Source: Novosphingobium sp. SCN 66-18 (GTDB taxonomy: Bacteria; Pseudomonadota; Alphaproteobacteria; Sphingomonadales; Sphingomonadaceae). Taken from it: a stretch of 35,098 bases of DNA. A program made the translations under genes and the position numbers. Position 1 is the first letter of the stretch. The number at the start of each line of letters is the position of its first letter. Positions 25,604 to 33,983 of the stretch are shown here, in pieces. The stretch is taken from positions 3,029 to 38,126 of the forward strand of contig MEGD01000033.1 of NCBI GenBank assembly GCA_001725355.1, in the 5' to 3' direction. A model generated the notes under the pieces. That model made no database searches. It worked only from the letters and a program-made list of their open reading frames with translations, and was not told the origin of the DNA.

Positions 25604-25631
25604 TTTATATATCCTTCGTTGTACGCGCCAA
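25604..25631 (-). promoter_or_regulatory. Sigma70-like promoter of the pssDE-like pair
   Basis: On the minus strand: TTGGCG (25626-25631), 16-nt spacer, TATAAA (25604-25609). The -10 is 5/6 and the -35 is 4/6 to consensus. The leader to the ATG at 25473 would be about 125 nt. Confidence 0.5.
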
Positions 25632-25976
25632 TTCCTTCCGACAAACTTGGCCGCATGAAGTACCGCGCGCCGTCATTTGTCTGGCGCACGCCGCGGCCGG
25701 TCTGTCGAAATGCCGCAAAAAGATCATGCTGCGCAACCCGTCTTATGGGAATTCCCGCTGGCGAAGCAAAGGCATCCGTGGCAAATGACTCATTGTGCGG
25801 TGCAAATGAAACTGTCCGTGACTGGCACAGTGCAGGAAGAATACGCGTGGAAAGTGTTTCCGGTCAGGCCTGCTGGGTTATATTGGCATGGTCTTTTCCG
25901 CATAGCGTGCGCAATCATGCCGCCTTCGCCGGCACGATGACGATCGCGACTGAGCATCTGCGTCAGGAACAGTGAG

Positions 25977-27365
25977 ATGAACGATCCCGCTTCCCTACAG
26001 ACCGTGCAGGATCGACTCGTGGCCAAACGTCCGCGCAGGCCGGTTACCCGGCCCGGAACCGGCCGATCCGGAACCGGCAGCTTCGTCGATTCGATGATTG
26101 CGGCGCTGGTTGTACTGTATCTCGTCGCCGCTGCGGGGGCCACGGCCAACCTCCTCACGCCGGTCGATCCCACCGGCAAGATGCTGGAAGGCAGCGGCCT
26201 GCTGACGATAAGCTGGCTGGCGCTCTACGGCATTTCCGCCCCCTTCATCATCACCAGCCTGCGGCCATCCATCACTCTCCGGGAAGTCGTCCTGTTCGCG
26301 TTCGCCGGCCTGGCGATCGCCGGCGTGGCGTGGTCCAAGATGCCGAATGCCACGCTGATGTACGGGTTTTCGCTCATCGCGAACCTCGCCTTCGCCTGGG
26401 CATGCCATCGCCACCTTTCACTCGAACGGTTCGAGCGCATCCTGCTGTTCACGCTGAACGCGCTGATCGTCATCGGCCTGCTCATGGCCGTGGTCGGCCT
26501 GCCACACGCCTATTATTTCGATCCGATCGATCGCGCGAACCTGCTCGGCACCGTCCTGGTCCGCGGGTTGTTCAGCCACAAGATCTACGCCGGCTTCTAT
26601 GCCGCGATCGCGTTCGCCATGAACATTCAGTTGCTGCGCAATCCCTGGCGCTGGCCGATGGCGGCGACGTGCGCGCTGGCGGTGCTGGTTTCCGGGTCGT
26701 CGCTGGGCCTCGTCACGCTGTTGCTGGTCTGCGTGTTGATGGTTCTGCTCCCGCGTCTGCAAGACCTTCAGCTTCGACTGCTGTTCCTGGTCATGATGCT
26801 GTTCGGCACCGTCGTCGCGCTGCTGTCATGGCAGACCCTGTTCGCCGATGCGGTTGGCGCCCTGGGCCGCGATGTGACCCTGACCGGCCGCACCACGCTC
26901 TGGGCCTATGCCGTGCAGTTCTGGTCGGAAAAGCCGGTGCTGGGCTGGGCCTATGGCGGCATATTCGGTGACGATCCCAACGCGCCGGGCGCTATCGTCA
27001 ACGTCGACAAGTACTACCAGGCACCGCACTTTCACGATGTCTACCTGCAAGTCGCAGCGGAAATGGGCTCGGTGGGTTTCCTGCTGTTCTCGACGATCCT
27101 GTTCATGACGATCGGCACCGCGCTGCGCAACACCTGGACGCTGCGGCGGCCGGTCGATACCGTATCGGCGATCTTCGCGCTGTCGCTTGCGGTCATCGGC
27201 ACCGTGATGAACATTGGCGCGCGCTATAACGAACTTTCCACGATCCTGCTGGCCTACTTCTTCCTGGCCACGGGCAATGGCGCGGGCGTCTGGCGCGCGC
27301 TGCCCCGTCCTTCTTCCGGCCGCGTCCGCGCCGGAGCGCTGCAGAATCGGGCGAGCGACCGATGA
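25977..27365 (+). CDS. O-antigen ligase / Wzy-like polymerase family protein (copy 3)
   Basis: A 462-residue polytopic inner-membrane protein, first gene of the plus-strand polysaccharide operon. A hydrophilic, Arg/Pro-rich N-terminal 35 residues precede about ten hydrophobic segments. The Wzy_C signature is VLVSGSSLGLVTLLL, LTGRTTLWAYAVQFWSEKPVLGWAYG and FHDVYLQVAAEMGSVGFLLF. It lacks the GSFWNVG and HN.TES patterns of copies 1 and 2 and is a more distant relative, so its acceptor or linkage probably differs. AGGA lies 8 nt before the ATG. Its stop overlaps the start of the next gene (ATGA). Confidence 0.82.
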   Translation: MNDPASLQTVQDRLVAKRPRRPVTRPGTGRSGTGSFVDSMIAALVVLYLVAAAGATANLLTPVDPTGKMLEGSGLLTISWLALYGISAPFIITSLRPSITLREVVLFAFAGLAIAGVAWSKMPNATLMYGFSLIANLAFAWACHRHLSLERFERILLFTLNALIVIGLLMAVVGLPHAYYFDPIDRANLLGTVLVRGLFSHKIYAGFYAAIAFAMNIQLLRNPWRWPMAATCALAVLVSGSSLGLVTLLLVCVLMVLLPRLQDLQLRLLFLVMMLFGTVVALLSWQTLFADAVGALGRDVTLTGRTTLWAYAVQFWSEKPVLGWAYGGIFGDDPNAPGAIVNVDKYYQAPHFHDVYLQVAAEMGSVGFLLFSTILFMTIGTALRNTWTLRRPVDTVSAIFALSLAVIGTVMNIGARYNELSTILLAYFFLATGNGAGVWRALPRPSSGRVRAGALQNRASDR

Positions 27366-28447
27366 GGGCAGACAGCCAGACGACAAAACCCCGTCCGACT
27401 TTCTTTCTCCTCCTGAAAACCCAATACGAAAATCTTGGCGACCTGATCATCAACCGCGAATGCATCGGTCTGCTGCGCACGCGCGGGACCGTCGCGGTCG
27501 GACTGGCCCACGCGCCTGCCGCGTTCATCGCCAACCTGCATCTCGCCCCGGGCGAAGAGCGCACCGCACGCGCCGGTTTCCATCTGGAACTGATCCGCTC
27601 CGCCCTGTCGGGCGATGGCGACACCTATTACGTGCTGCTGCCGGGCGGCTATTCCGGCGATCTGCGCGGAATGCAGGCTGTCAAGGAATGCATCTCCACG
27701 GCGTATTTCTGGCTGCTGCGGCTGTGTGGCGTGAAGATCATTCGCATGGGCGCGTCGATGGGGCCATATTCGCCGGGCCGTGCCCGGTTCGAAAAGCTGA
27801 AGTCGCGGGCGATGCGGCTGATCGGCCTGCGCGACCATATCTCACTGGCCTATGCCGACAGCATCGGACTCGCGCATGTGCGGCGCTTCCCTGATTTTGC
27901 GTTCATGCTGCCCACGCGCCAGCACACGCCGGACAGGCAGGCTCCCTACATCGTTCTCAGTTTCCGCGCCGAAGGGGCGCAACACATCGATGAAATCGCC
28001 ACGGCGGCGCGCCGGATGCTGGATGCGCTGGACCCGCAACGCCGCCATCGTATCGTCCTTTCGGCGCAGGTCGAACGCGACGAACCGGTTTGCGCCGCGC
28101 TGAAGCAGCGGCTGGAGGCGGATCGCCCCTGCGAAACCGTTGGCGCGGCCATCGGCGAAAGCGCGCTGTTCGACCTGTACCAGCAAGCCGCCTGGGTGCT
28201 CAGCAACCGGCTGCATGTCCTGCTGTTTTCCGCAAGCTGCGGCGCCCCGGTCTGGGCATTGGTTCACCCCGCGCGCAACCGCAAGATCATTGGCCTGTTC
28301 GAGGATTCGGGCATGGCGGAACGGCTGGTCGATCTGACACGGCAGGAACTGCCGGCAATGGCAACCCCTGCCGATCCGGGCGTCGACATCGCGATCTTCG
28401 CGCGCGCGCGGTCAGACATCGTTCAGGCCATCGCCGCGCTGCCGTGA
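27362..28447 (+). CDS. Polysaccharide pyruvyl transferase family protein
   Basis: A 361-residue PF04230-type enzyme, which transfers pyruvate from phosphoenolpyruvate to form ketals on sugar residues of exopolysaccharide precursors (GumL/WcaK/CsaB relatives). Visible family blocks: NLGDLIINRECIGLL near residue 25, a glycine loop YYVLLPGGYSGD, IIRMGASMGPYSPGRARFEKL, the PDFAFMLP segment, and VLSNRLHVLLFSASCGAPVWAL near the C-terminus, where His of RLH is conserved. Cytoplasmic, no signal peptide. The ATG at 27362 overlaps the stop of the upstream Wzy-like gene by 4 nt. It predicts an extra negative charge on the polymer. Confidence 0.85.
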   Translation: MRADSQTTKPRPTFFLLLKTQYENLGDLIINRECIGLLRTRGTVAVGLAHAPAAFIANLHLAPGEERTARAGFHLELIRSALSGDGDTYYVLLPGGYSGDLRGMQAVKECISTAYFWLLRLCGVKIIRMGASMGPYSPGRARFEKLKSRAMRLIGLRDHISLAYADSIGLAHVRRFPDFAFMLPTRQHTPDRQAPYIVLSFRAEGAQHIDEIATAARRMLDALDPQRRHRIVLSAQVERDEPVCAALKQRLEADRPCETVGAAIGESALFDLYQQAAWVLSNRLHVLLFSASCGAPVWALVHPARNRKIIGLFEDSGMAERLVDLTRQELPAMATPADPGVDIAIFARARSDIVQAIAALP

Positions 28448-28482
28448 CCCTCCCAGCCGCCTCTCCCCAGGATTCCCCAGTC

Positions 28483-29802
28483 ATGCGCCTGCAGACGTTT
28501 CCCCGATACGAACTGTTCGATCCGCTGGTGCCGGTCCACCAGATTACCGATGGCAAACGGCCGACGATTCACCGCTTCTTCGACAGTTGCCCGATCAGCC
28601 CCAGCGGACGCTACATCGCCCTCAACGAGTTTCCCTATCAGGACAGGCCGCCAGCGCCCGGAGACCGTTCGTTCGTGGTGGTCGTTGATCTTGCCAGCGG
28701 CGAGGAAGTCTATCGCGACAGCACAGCGGCGTGGGACACGCAGGTCGGAGCGCAAGTGCAATGGGGCGCGACCGACGCGGCCCTGCTGTTCAACCGCATG
28801 GACGAGGCGACGTGGCTCCCGCATGGCGTGCAGGTCGATTTCACCAATGGCACGGAAAGACGGTTCGAAGCGCCGGTCTATCATGTTTCGCGCGATGGAC
28901 GTTTCGCGATATCGCCCGATCTCGTCAAGATCGGCATCGCGCAGGCCGGCTACGGGGTACACGTCCCGCCCGGTCGCGTCGCCCCGAACAGTGGAGCGCC
29001 TGCCGACGACGGCATATTCATCACCGATCTGGAGCGCGGTGAAAGCCGGCTGCTGGTGAGCCTGGCGGACGTGTGCGCGGCAATCGCTCCCGCGAGCGAT
29101 ACTTTCGCGCCGGAAACCAACGCCGTCTATGGCTTTCACACCAAATGGAACGACCAGGGCACGCGGATCATGTTCATCGTCCGCCAGTTCCCGGCCGGTG
29201 CCCGCAAAGGCAAGAGCCGCAACTGGCTGGTGACGCTCGACGCGGACGGATCGAACATACGGGTCGCCGTGCCGCCCCATGTCTGGTCCGATGGCCACCA
29301 TCCCAACTGGGAACCGAACGGCGACCGCATCATCATGAACCTGCCGCCGGCATCCAGCGCCGGCCTGTTCGGGCGGATGCGCATCCTGCTGGGCAAGATC
29401 GGTCGTCGCACGGGCCTGCCGATCGGCCGCGCCGGCGTGCCGCTGCATTTCCGGTCGGTCCGCTTCGATGGCGCGGACCTGCGCTCCGTTTCGCGTCATC
29501 AAGGTTCCGGCCATCCCACGATCCACCCCGGCGGCGGGCACCTGATGACCGATTGCTACGCCTATGAACCGATGGCCGCGAACGATGGCACCGTCCCGCT
29601 GCGGCTGATCGATCTGGCGACTGACGCCGTGCGCAACGCCGTGCGGATCGACACCGCCCCCGCCTACAAGGGACCGCGCAGCGAATACCGCATCGATCCG
29701 CATCCCGCGTGGGACGCGCAAGGGCACCTCCTGACGTTCAACGGCGCCGTGAACGGCGTGCGATCGGTCTTCGTCGCGGACTTCTCCGCCCTGTTGCAAT
29801 AG
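28483..29802 (+). CDS. Oligogalacturonate-lyase-like beta-propeller protein
   Basis: A 439-residue protein made of repeated four-strand blades, with HHPNWEPNGDRIIMN, SGHPTIHPGGGHLMTDCY and, at the end, DPHPAWDAQGHLLTFNG. The last three align with conserved parts of PL22 oligogalacturonate lyases, which split unsaturated uronate oligomers by beta-elimination with Mn. From memory, two Mn-ligand histidines are kept, while one His is Asp and a Gln is Tyr, so catalysis is uncertain. TolB-like propellers are the alternative. No signal peptide, so probably cytoplasmic like PL22. The ATG at 28483 is used; a GTG at 28444 overlapping the previous stop (GTGA) would add 13 residues and would be translationally coupled. 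Third gene of the operon. Confidence 0.6.
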   Translation: MRLQTFPRYELFDPLVPVHQITDGKRPTIHRFFDSCPISPSGRYIALNEFPYQDRPPAPGDRSFVVVVDLASGEEVYRDSTAAWDTQVGAQVQWGATDAALLFNRMDEATWLPHGVQVDFTNGTERRFEAPVYHVSRDGRFAISPDLVKIGIAQAGYGVHVPPGRVAPNSGAPADDGIFITDLERGESRLLVSLADVCAAIAPASDTFAPETNAVYGFHTKWNDQGTRIMFIVRQFPAGARKGKSRNWLVTLDADGSNIRVAVPPHVWSDGHHPNWEPNGDRIIMNLPPASSAGLFGRMRILLGKIGRRTGLPIGRAGVPLHFRSVRFDGADLRSVSRHQGSGHPTIHPGGGHLMTDCYAYEPMAANDGTVPLRLIDLATDAVRNAVRIDTAPAYKGPRSEYRIDPHPAWDAQGHLLTFNGAVNGVRSVFVADFSALLQ

Positions 29803-29826
29803 ACCGCCAGATCACGGGAAACCACC

Positions 29827-31254
29827 ATGTCCCTTGCCAAGAACGTCGCGTGGATGCTGGCAGGCCGATGGGCCTACAACCTGATTACGCTGGCGTCGTT
29901 CACCACGATCGTCGCGCTCATCTCCCCCGCGGCCTTCGGCATCTATACCATCGCCTCCACTTTCCTGATCTTGTCGGACACGTTCTTTTCCGACGCGGTC
30001 GAAAACCTGATCGTCCGGCAAAATGGCGAAGAAGCGGATATAGCGCCGACAACGTTCTGGGTATCCGTCGGCATCTCGGGATTGATGGCCGCGCTGATCG
30101 CCGTGATCGCGTTCGGTTTCGGATGGTTCTACAGCAGCGTCGAAACGCAGTGGGCAATCCAGGCGATCGCGCTGATCATCGTGGTGCAAGGCGCGGCTTC
30201 CGTTCCCCGCGCACTGCTGATGCGACACGGGCGATCGCGCCAGTACGCGACCAACTCCGCGCTCTCCAACCTGATCGGCGCCGCGATCGGCGTGGCCTCC
30301 GCCTATCGTGGCGCGGGTTTCTGGAGTCTCATCATCCAGCAGGGCGCGCTGCACATCTCGATGTTTACGCTCTGCTCGATTCGTGCCGGCTTCGTCCCCA
30401 GCATGCGCCTTGACCGGACAATCGCGCATGATTTTGCCGGCCATGTCGCCACGATGCTGTGGTCCACGATTCTCAATGTCTTCGGCAACCGGCTGGACAT
30501 TCTGGTGATCGGCGCCCTGTTCAGCAACAGCGTGACCGGGGTCTATGGCCTGGCCAAGCGGCTGGTGCAGATCCTGCAGGATCTCGTCGCCAGTTCGTTC
30601 GACAAGGTCATGCTGTCCATGATCGCGCGGCAGGGTCTCAAAGGGCATCAGGAGCGGATCTATCGCAGTTCGGTGCTGATGCAGGGCATTACCGCCATTC
30701 CCAGTTTCGCCGGATTCGCGGCCATATCGCCGCTGGCGATCAAGATGATCTTCGGGCCGGAGTGGGACGGCGCCGCCGCGTTGATCATCATGATGACGGT
30801 GGGCGGCATCTTCCGTTCGATGGTAACCATCGAGCGCGCCCAGCAGATGCTGGCCGGGCAGACCAGGCTCATCGCCAATGTCCGGCTTGTCGAACTGATC
30901 ATCGGCGTGATTCTCGTCGTCCCGTTCGGGCGGCTTGGCCCGGCCTACATGGCGGTGGTTTTCTCGGTGCGCTATGTCATCGGCTATGTACTGGTCATCG
31001 CATCACGCATCGGGAGACGCGAAACGCCCGCGTTGCTGGCGCAGACCGCGCGGTGGCTGGCCGTTCCCGTTCTCGCCACGCTCGCCATGTCCGGCATCGT
31101 CTGGCTGGCGCAGCGCGAACTGCACGGCCTGGGGCATCCGATGCTGACGATCGCCGCTTCCGTCATGATCGGCGTCGTGGTCTTCGGAGCCATTCTTGCC
31201 GCAGCGCGCCGGTTCTGGTTACCCTATCTCATGCAAGCGCAGGAGGCGTCCTGA
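29827..31254 (+). CDS. Wzx-like polysaccharide flippase (copy 2)
   Basis: A 475-residue polytopic protein with about 12-14 hydrophobic segments, opening AKNVAWMLAGRWAYNLITLASFTTIVALISPAAFGIYTIASTFL, the pattern of RfbX/ExoT-type lipopolysaccharide or exopolysaccharide translocases. The amphipathic central part NRLDILVIGALFSNSVTGVYGLAKRLVQIL is characteristic. It should flip lipid-linked repeat units for the polymerase encoded upstream. GGGAA lies 6 nt before the ATG; the gap from the propeller gene is 24 nt. It differs from the flippase at 18093-19379, so the locus carries two. Confidence 0.85.
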   Translation: MSLAKNVAWMLAGRWAYNLITLASFTTIVALISPAAFGIYTIASTFLILSDTFFSDAVENLIVRQNGEEADIAPTTFWVSVGISGLMAALIAVIAFGFGWFYSSVETQWAIQAIALIIVVQGAASVPRALLMRHGRSRQYATNSALSNLIGAAIGVASAYRGAGFWSLIIQQGALHISMFTLCSIRAGFVPSMRLDRTIAHDFAGHVATMLWSTILNVFGNRLDILVIGALFSNSVTGVYGLAKRLVQILQDLVASSFDKVMLSMIARQGLKGHQERIYRSSVLMQGITAIPSFAGFAAISPLAIKMIFGPEWDGAAALIIMMTVGGIFRSMVTIERAQQMLAGQTRLIANVRLVELIIGVILVVPFGRLGPAYMAVVFSVRYVIGYVLVIASRIGRRETPALLAQTARWLAVPVLATLAMSGIVWLAQRELHGLGHPMLTIAASVMIGVVVFGAILAAARRFWLPYLMQAQEAS

Positions 31255-31257
31255 AAC

Positions 31258-32238
31258 ATGCCTGTTCCCGCCGTTCCGCTTCTGCTCCTTGCCGGCGCCG
31301 CCGGCGTTTCGCCCGGCTGCCCTCCGGTCGCGACGATTCCCCGCACGATGGAAATCGTCACCCGGTATGTCGCGGATGACAGCGACGCGACACGGTCACG
31401 CCTCGATCCAGGCAAAGTCCAGGCACAGGCCGGCGTGCGCGCGGCCATTGTTGGCCCCGTGCGCCGGATAAACGCGCTCGCGGACCGTTACCGGCAGGCG
31501 CCCGATCCGGCCGCGGCCCGCTGTCTTGCCGCGCACTTCGCGGCCCAGGCGCAAGCCGGTGCGATGACGGTATCTCCCGCAGATGCCGACATGTTCTTCC
31601 GCGAATGGATGATCGCCAGCCTCGCAATTTCGTACCTGAAGGCCAAGAGCGCGCTGGACGCCATGCCAGAGGGCGGAATGATCCGCTCCTGGCTGGTGCA
31701 GAGCGCCAGGGCGGTGCAGGCATTCAACCAGCAAAGGATCGATCGCGGCCTGATCGACAACCACCGTTACTGGGGCGGCCTTGCCGCGCTGGCGACCGGC
31801 CTTGCCGCCAATGACAGGGGGCTGGTCGCGTTCGGGCGTAACAGCCGCGCGCTGGGCCTCGCGCAAGTGACGCCGGAAGGGACTCTGGCGGCGGAACTGA
31901 AACGCGGTCCCAAATCGCTCCACTACCACCTGTTCGCGGCGGCACCGCTGGCCGCTTCGGCAGAGCTTGATCCGTCAGGCCTTTCCGCGGCCGAGCGAGG
32001 CGCGCTAACCCGCCTCGCCGATCGCATTCTGGACGATGCCGGCACCCCGTCCGGCGGCCGCATCGGCGCCTTGGCGGGACAGCCGCAGGAGGCGCCGGAA
32101 GCGCCCATCCTCTTCGCCTTGCTCAGGCCCTATGCAGGCCAGACCGGAGGATACCGGCAGAAGCTCGATGCCCTGCTCGCCGGCGCGCGCCCCACCTACC
32201 TGTTTCTCGGGGGCGACACCACGTTCCTGACGCGATAG
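31258..32238 (+). CDS. PL5 alginate-lyase-family protein
   Basis: A 326-residue protein of the AlgL/A1-III fold (alpha/alpha toroid). DNHRYWGG gives Asn168-His169, then ELKRGPKSLHYHLFAAAPLAASAEL gives Arg216 and Tyr223; spacing from His (47 and 54 residues) equals that of the A1-III catalytic set His192, Arg239, Tyr246, so beta-elimination of a uronate polymer is expected. PL5 members cleave polymannuronate and some act on polyglucuronate. The N-terminus (MPVPAVPLLLLAGAAG) looks like a short export signal but has no basic residue; Cys21 follows SPG, a poor lipobox. AGGAGG lies 11 nt upstream. Last gene of the operon, ending 4 nt from a convergent gene. Periplasmic clearing or size control of polymer is the likely role. 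Confidence 0.85.
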   Translation: MPVPAVPLLLLAGAAGVSPGCPPVATIPRTMEIVTRYVADDSDATRSRLDPGKVQAQAGVRAAIVGPVRRINALADRYRQAPDPAAARCLAAHFAAQAQAGAMTVSPADADMFFREWMIASLAISYLKAKSALDAMPEGGMIRSWLVQSARAVQAFNQQRIDRGLIDNHRYWGGLAALATGLAANDRGLVAFGRNSRALGLAQVTPEGTLAAELKRGPKSLHYHLFAAAPLAASAELDPSGLSAAERGALTRLADRILDDAGTPSGGRIGALAGQPQEAPEAPILFALLRPYAGQTGGYRQKLDALLAGARPTYLFLGGDTTFLTR

Positions 32239-32242
32239 GCGT

Positions 32243-33364
32243 TCATGCCTGCAAGGCCTTGAGCACGCCCTCCGCGAAGCGGTCGGCCATGGCCTCTATC
32301 GTATAGCGGGCAGACACGGCGCGCGCCTGCTCGCGCATCGCCGCCAGACGCTCGGGATCGAGCAGGATCTCCGCAACGGCATCGCCGTAAGCTACCGGAT
32401 TTTCCCAGTCCTGCACGATCAGCCCGCTGATTCCATCGTCCAGATAGGCGATCTCGGGGCTGTGCCAGGGAAAGGCCGTGGTCACGATGGGTAGCCCTGC
32501 GGCGGCCGCGTCCAGAATCGCCAGCCCCACCAATCCCGGCATCAGGAACAACTGCCCCAGCAGCATCAGTTCGATCTTGTCCGGGCCGAACTTCGGTCCC
32601 AGCACATGGATCCAGGGATGGGGCGCCGCCTGCGTCTTGAGCGTTTCGAAAGCGGGACCGCCGCCAATCACCAGCATTTCGAAATCCGGAACCCGCGCGC
32701 GCGTCTGGCACGCGGATTCGATCAGGAAATCCAATCGCTTGTCTTCGTAAAGACCGCCCACGAACACGCCCACGTGCGTGCCCGTCAACCCCAGTTCCGC
32801 GCGCCGGTGGGCCAGCCGTTCGGGCGTGACCGCCGCGATCTGCTGGCGCACGGTTCCGGTATCCACGGCATTGTTGAACACGGTGATCCGGCTGGCGGGA
32901 AAGCCCAGCGATTCGATATGCTTGCGCGTCTCGTCGGTATAACCGAACCACCAGTTCACCCTGGTTGCCCAGAACCGCTTCCACCGCTCGGCGCGGCTGC
33001 TGCGATCGCGCGCCTGAAAGTTCCGGCCGTGGCCAAAATAGGCCACGCGCTTCAGACCAATCATCGAGGCGATGTTAAGAAAATAATTCAGGGCCAGCTT
33101 GTTTTCCTGCTGGACGATAACGAGGTCCGCTTTCAGCGCCTCGCGCAGGCCGTGCTGATACGCCAGCCCCCCAATCGTGGTGGTCGGCACCTTGATGCCC
33201 CAGGCAATGTCCACGGTATCGCGCTTTTGCCGGTTCTCCTCCGGCGGATCGCTATATACGACACGGTAATCGACATCGTGAAGCGCCAGCCGCTCCCTCA
33301 GCCGTTCGTGGAACGGATAGCGATAGTGGTGCGAAACAGGGAAAATATACCGGACCTGCCTCAC
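32243..33364 (-). CDS. GT4 family glycosyltransferase (copy 2)
   Basis: A 373-residue GT-B glycosyltransferase: N-terminal IFPVSHHYRYPFHERLRERL, then GVFVGGLYEDKRLDFLIESA at the start of the donor domain and FLMPGLVGLAILDAAAAGLPIVTTAFPWHSPEI, where the usual E-x7-E is PGLVGLAILD, ending in Asp, a variant seen in some GT4-like enzymes. The donor is unknown. The start is GTG at 33364, overlapping the stop of the acyltransferase gene (GTGA), so the pair is translationally coupled. Last gene of the minus-strand block entering from the right edge; ends 4 nt from the PL5 gene. Confidence 0.85.
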   Translation of the reverse strand: MRQVRYIFPVSHHYRYPFHERLRERLALHDVDYRVVYSDPPEENRQKRDTVDIAWGIKVPTTTIGGLAYQHGLREALKADLVIVQQENKLALNYFLNIASMIGLKRVAYFGHGRNFQARDRSSRAERWKRFWATRVNWWFGYTDETRKHIESLGFPASRITVFNNAVDTGTVRQQIAAVTPERLAHRRAELGLTGTHVGVFVGGLYEDKRLDFLIESACQTRARVPDFEMLVIGGGPAFETLKTQAAPHPWIHVLGPKFGPDKIELMLLGQLFLMPGLVGLAILDAAAAGLPIVTTAFPWHSPEIAYLDDGISGLIVQDWENPVAYGDAVAEILLDPERLAAMREQARAVSARYTIEAMADRFAEGVLKALQA

Positions 33365-33894
33365 GCCGCCCCCGCTCCCATCGCCGCTTCGTGTTCGATC
33401 ACCTGTTCGGGCGTGAACCGCATGCCGATCCGTGACGCCGGATTGCCGGACATGATCGCGTAGGGCGGCACATCCTCGCTTACCACGGCCCCGGCAGCGA
33501 TGATCGCTCCCCGGCCGATGGTGATGCCGCTCAGGACGATCGCTCCGAAGCCGATCCAGACGTCCGCGCCGATGGTCACGCTGTTGCGCGGATCATCCGC
33601 CAGACGCGGCGTGTCGCCGACCCACGCCGCGCGACTGATCAGCTTTCCCACATCGCGCATATCGTGATCGCGCCGTCCCACGATGCCGACATTGTTGGCG
33701 ATCAGACAGCCGTTCCCGATCTCCCCGTTTACCTGGATTGAACAGAACTTGCCGATATAGACATCATCGCCGATCGCCAGCTTCCGCGAAGCGCTGACAT
33801 AAGACAGCATGCCGATATGGAACCGCTGCCCCACCACGACGCTGCCCGATACGAACAGCCTGCGCTTCAGGGATTTCCAGGCTCTGCCGATCAC
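33361..33894 (-). CDS. Hexapeptide-repeat (left-handed beta-helix) acyltransferase
   Basis: A 177-residue protein of the CatB/maltose-O-acetyltransferase/NodL class: hexapeptide repeats (IGDDVYIGKFCSIQVNGEIG, VTIGADVWIGFGAIVLSGITIGRGAIIAAGAVVSEDV) and the C-terminal YAIMSGNPASRIGMRF typical of the family, including the GNPA turn. It probably transfers an acetyl group from acetyl-CoA to a sugar of the repeat unit. The GTG at 33894 has GAGGGG 5 nt upstream. The 89 nt before it, up to the wecG-like gene, hold no gene; a weak 5-bp hairpin with a T-rich loop is the only structure. The exact acyl acceptor is unknown. Confidence 0.85.
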   Translation of the reverse strand: MIGRAWKSLKRRLFVSGSVVVGQRFHIGMLSYVSASRKLAIGDDVYIGKFCSIQVNGEIGNGCLIANNVGIVGRRDHDMRDVGKLISRAAWVGDTPRLADDPRNSVTIGADVWIGFGAIVLSGITIGRGAIIAAGAVVSEDVPPYAIMSGNPASRIGMRFTPEQVIEHEAAMGAGAA

Positions 33895-33983
33895 GGCCGC
33901 CCCTCTTTGAGCGAGCAGTCAGGTTCACATGATTCCGATAGCGCCGGAGCAAAAACCGGCACAGGCACGGGGCAGCGCATGAT

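Larger units (their letters stand above)
25474..25976. other. Divergent regulatory region between the pssDE-like pair and the right-hand polysaccharide operon
   Basis: About 500 nt without a gene I can support. It contains a minus-strand promoter (25604-25631), a TGC/GCA palindrome (25543-25553), an AT-rich pocket around 25565-25620, and the ribosome binding site AGGA (25965-25968) of the plus-strand operon. Short open frames in both directions lack ribosome binding sites and codon bias. No clear promoter for the plus-strand operon was found, although TGC-GGT-GCA at 25796-25804 is a weaker palindrome nearby. Confidence 0.6.

Noticed and set aside
25619-25975. Short open frames in the region between the pssDE-like pair and the third Wzy-like gene
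   Set aside because: No ribosome binding site, no codon bias, no recognisable product; the region looks regulatory.
33895-33983. Hairpin with T-rich loop between the wecG-like and acyltransferase genes as a terminator
   Set aside because: A 5-bp stem whose T-run is in the loop, not after the stem; more likely a simple spacer.
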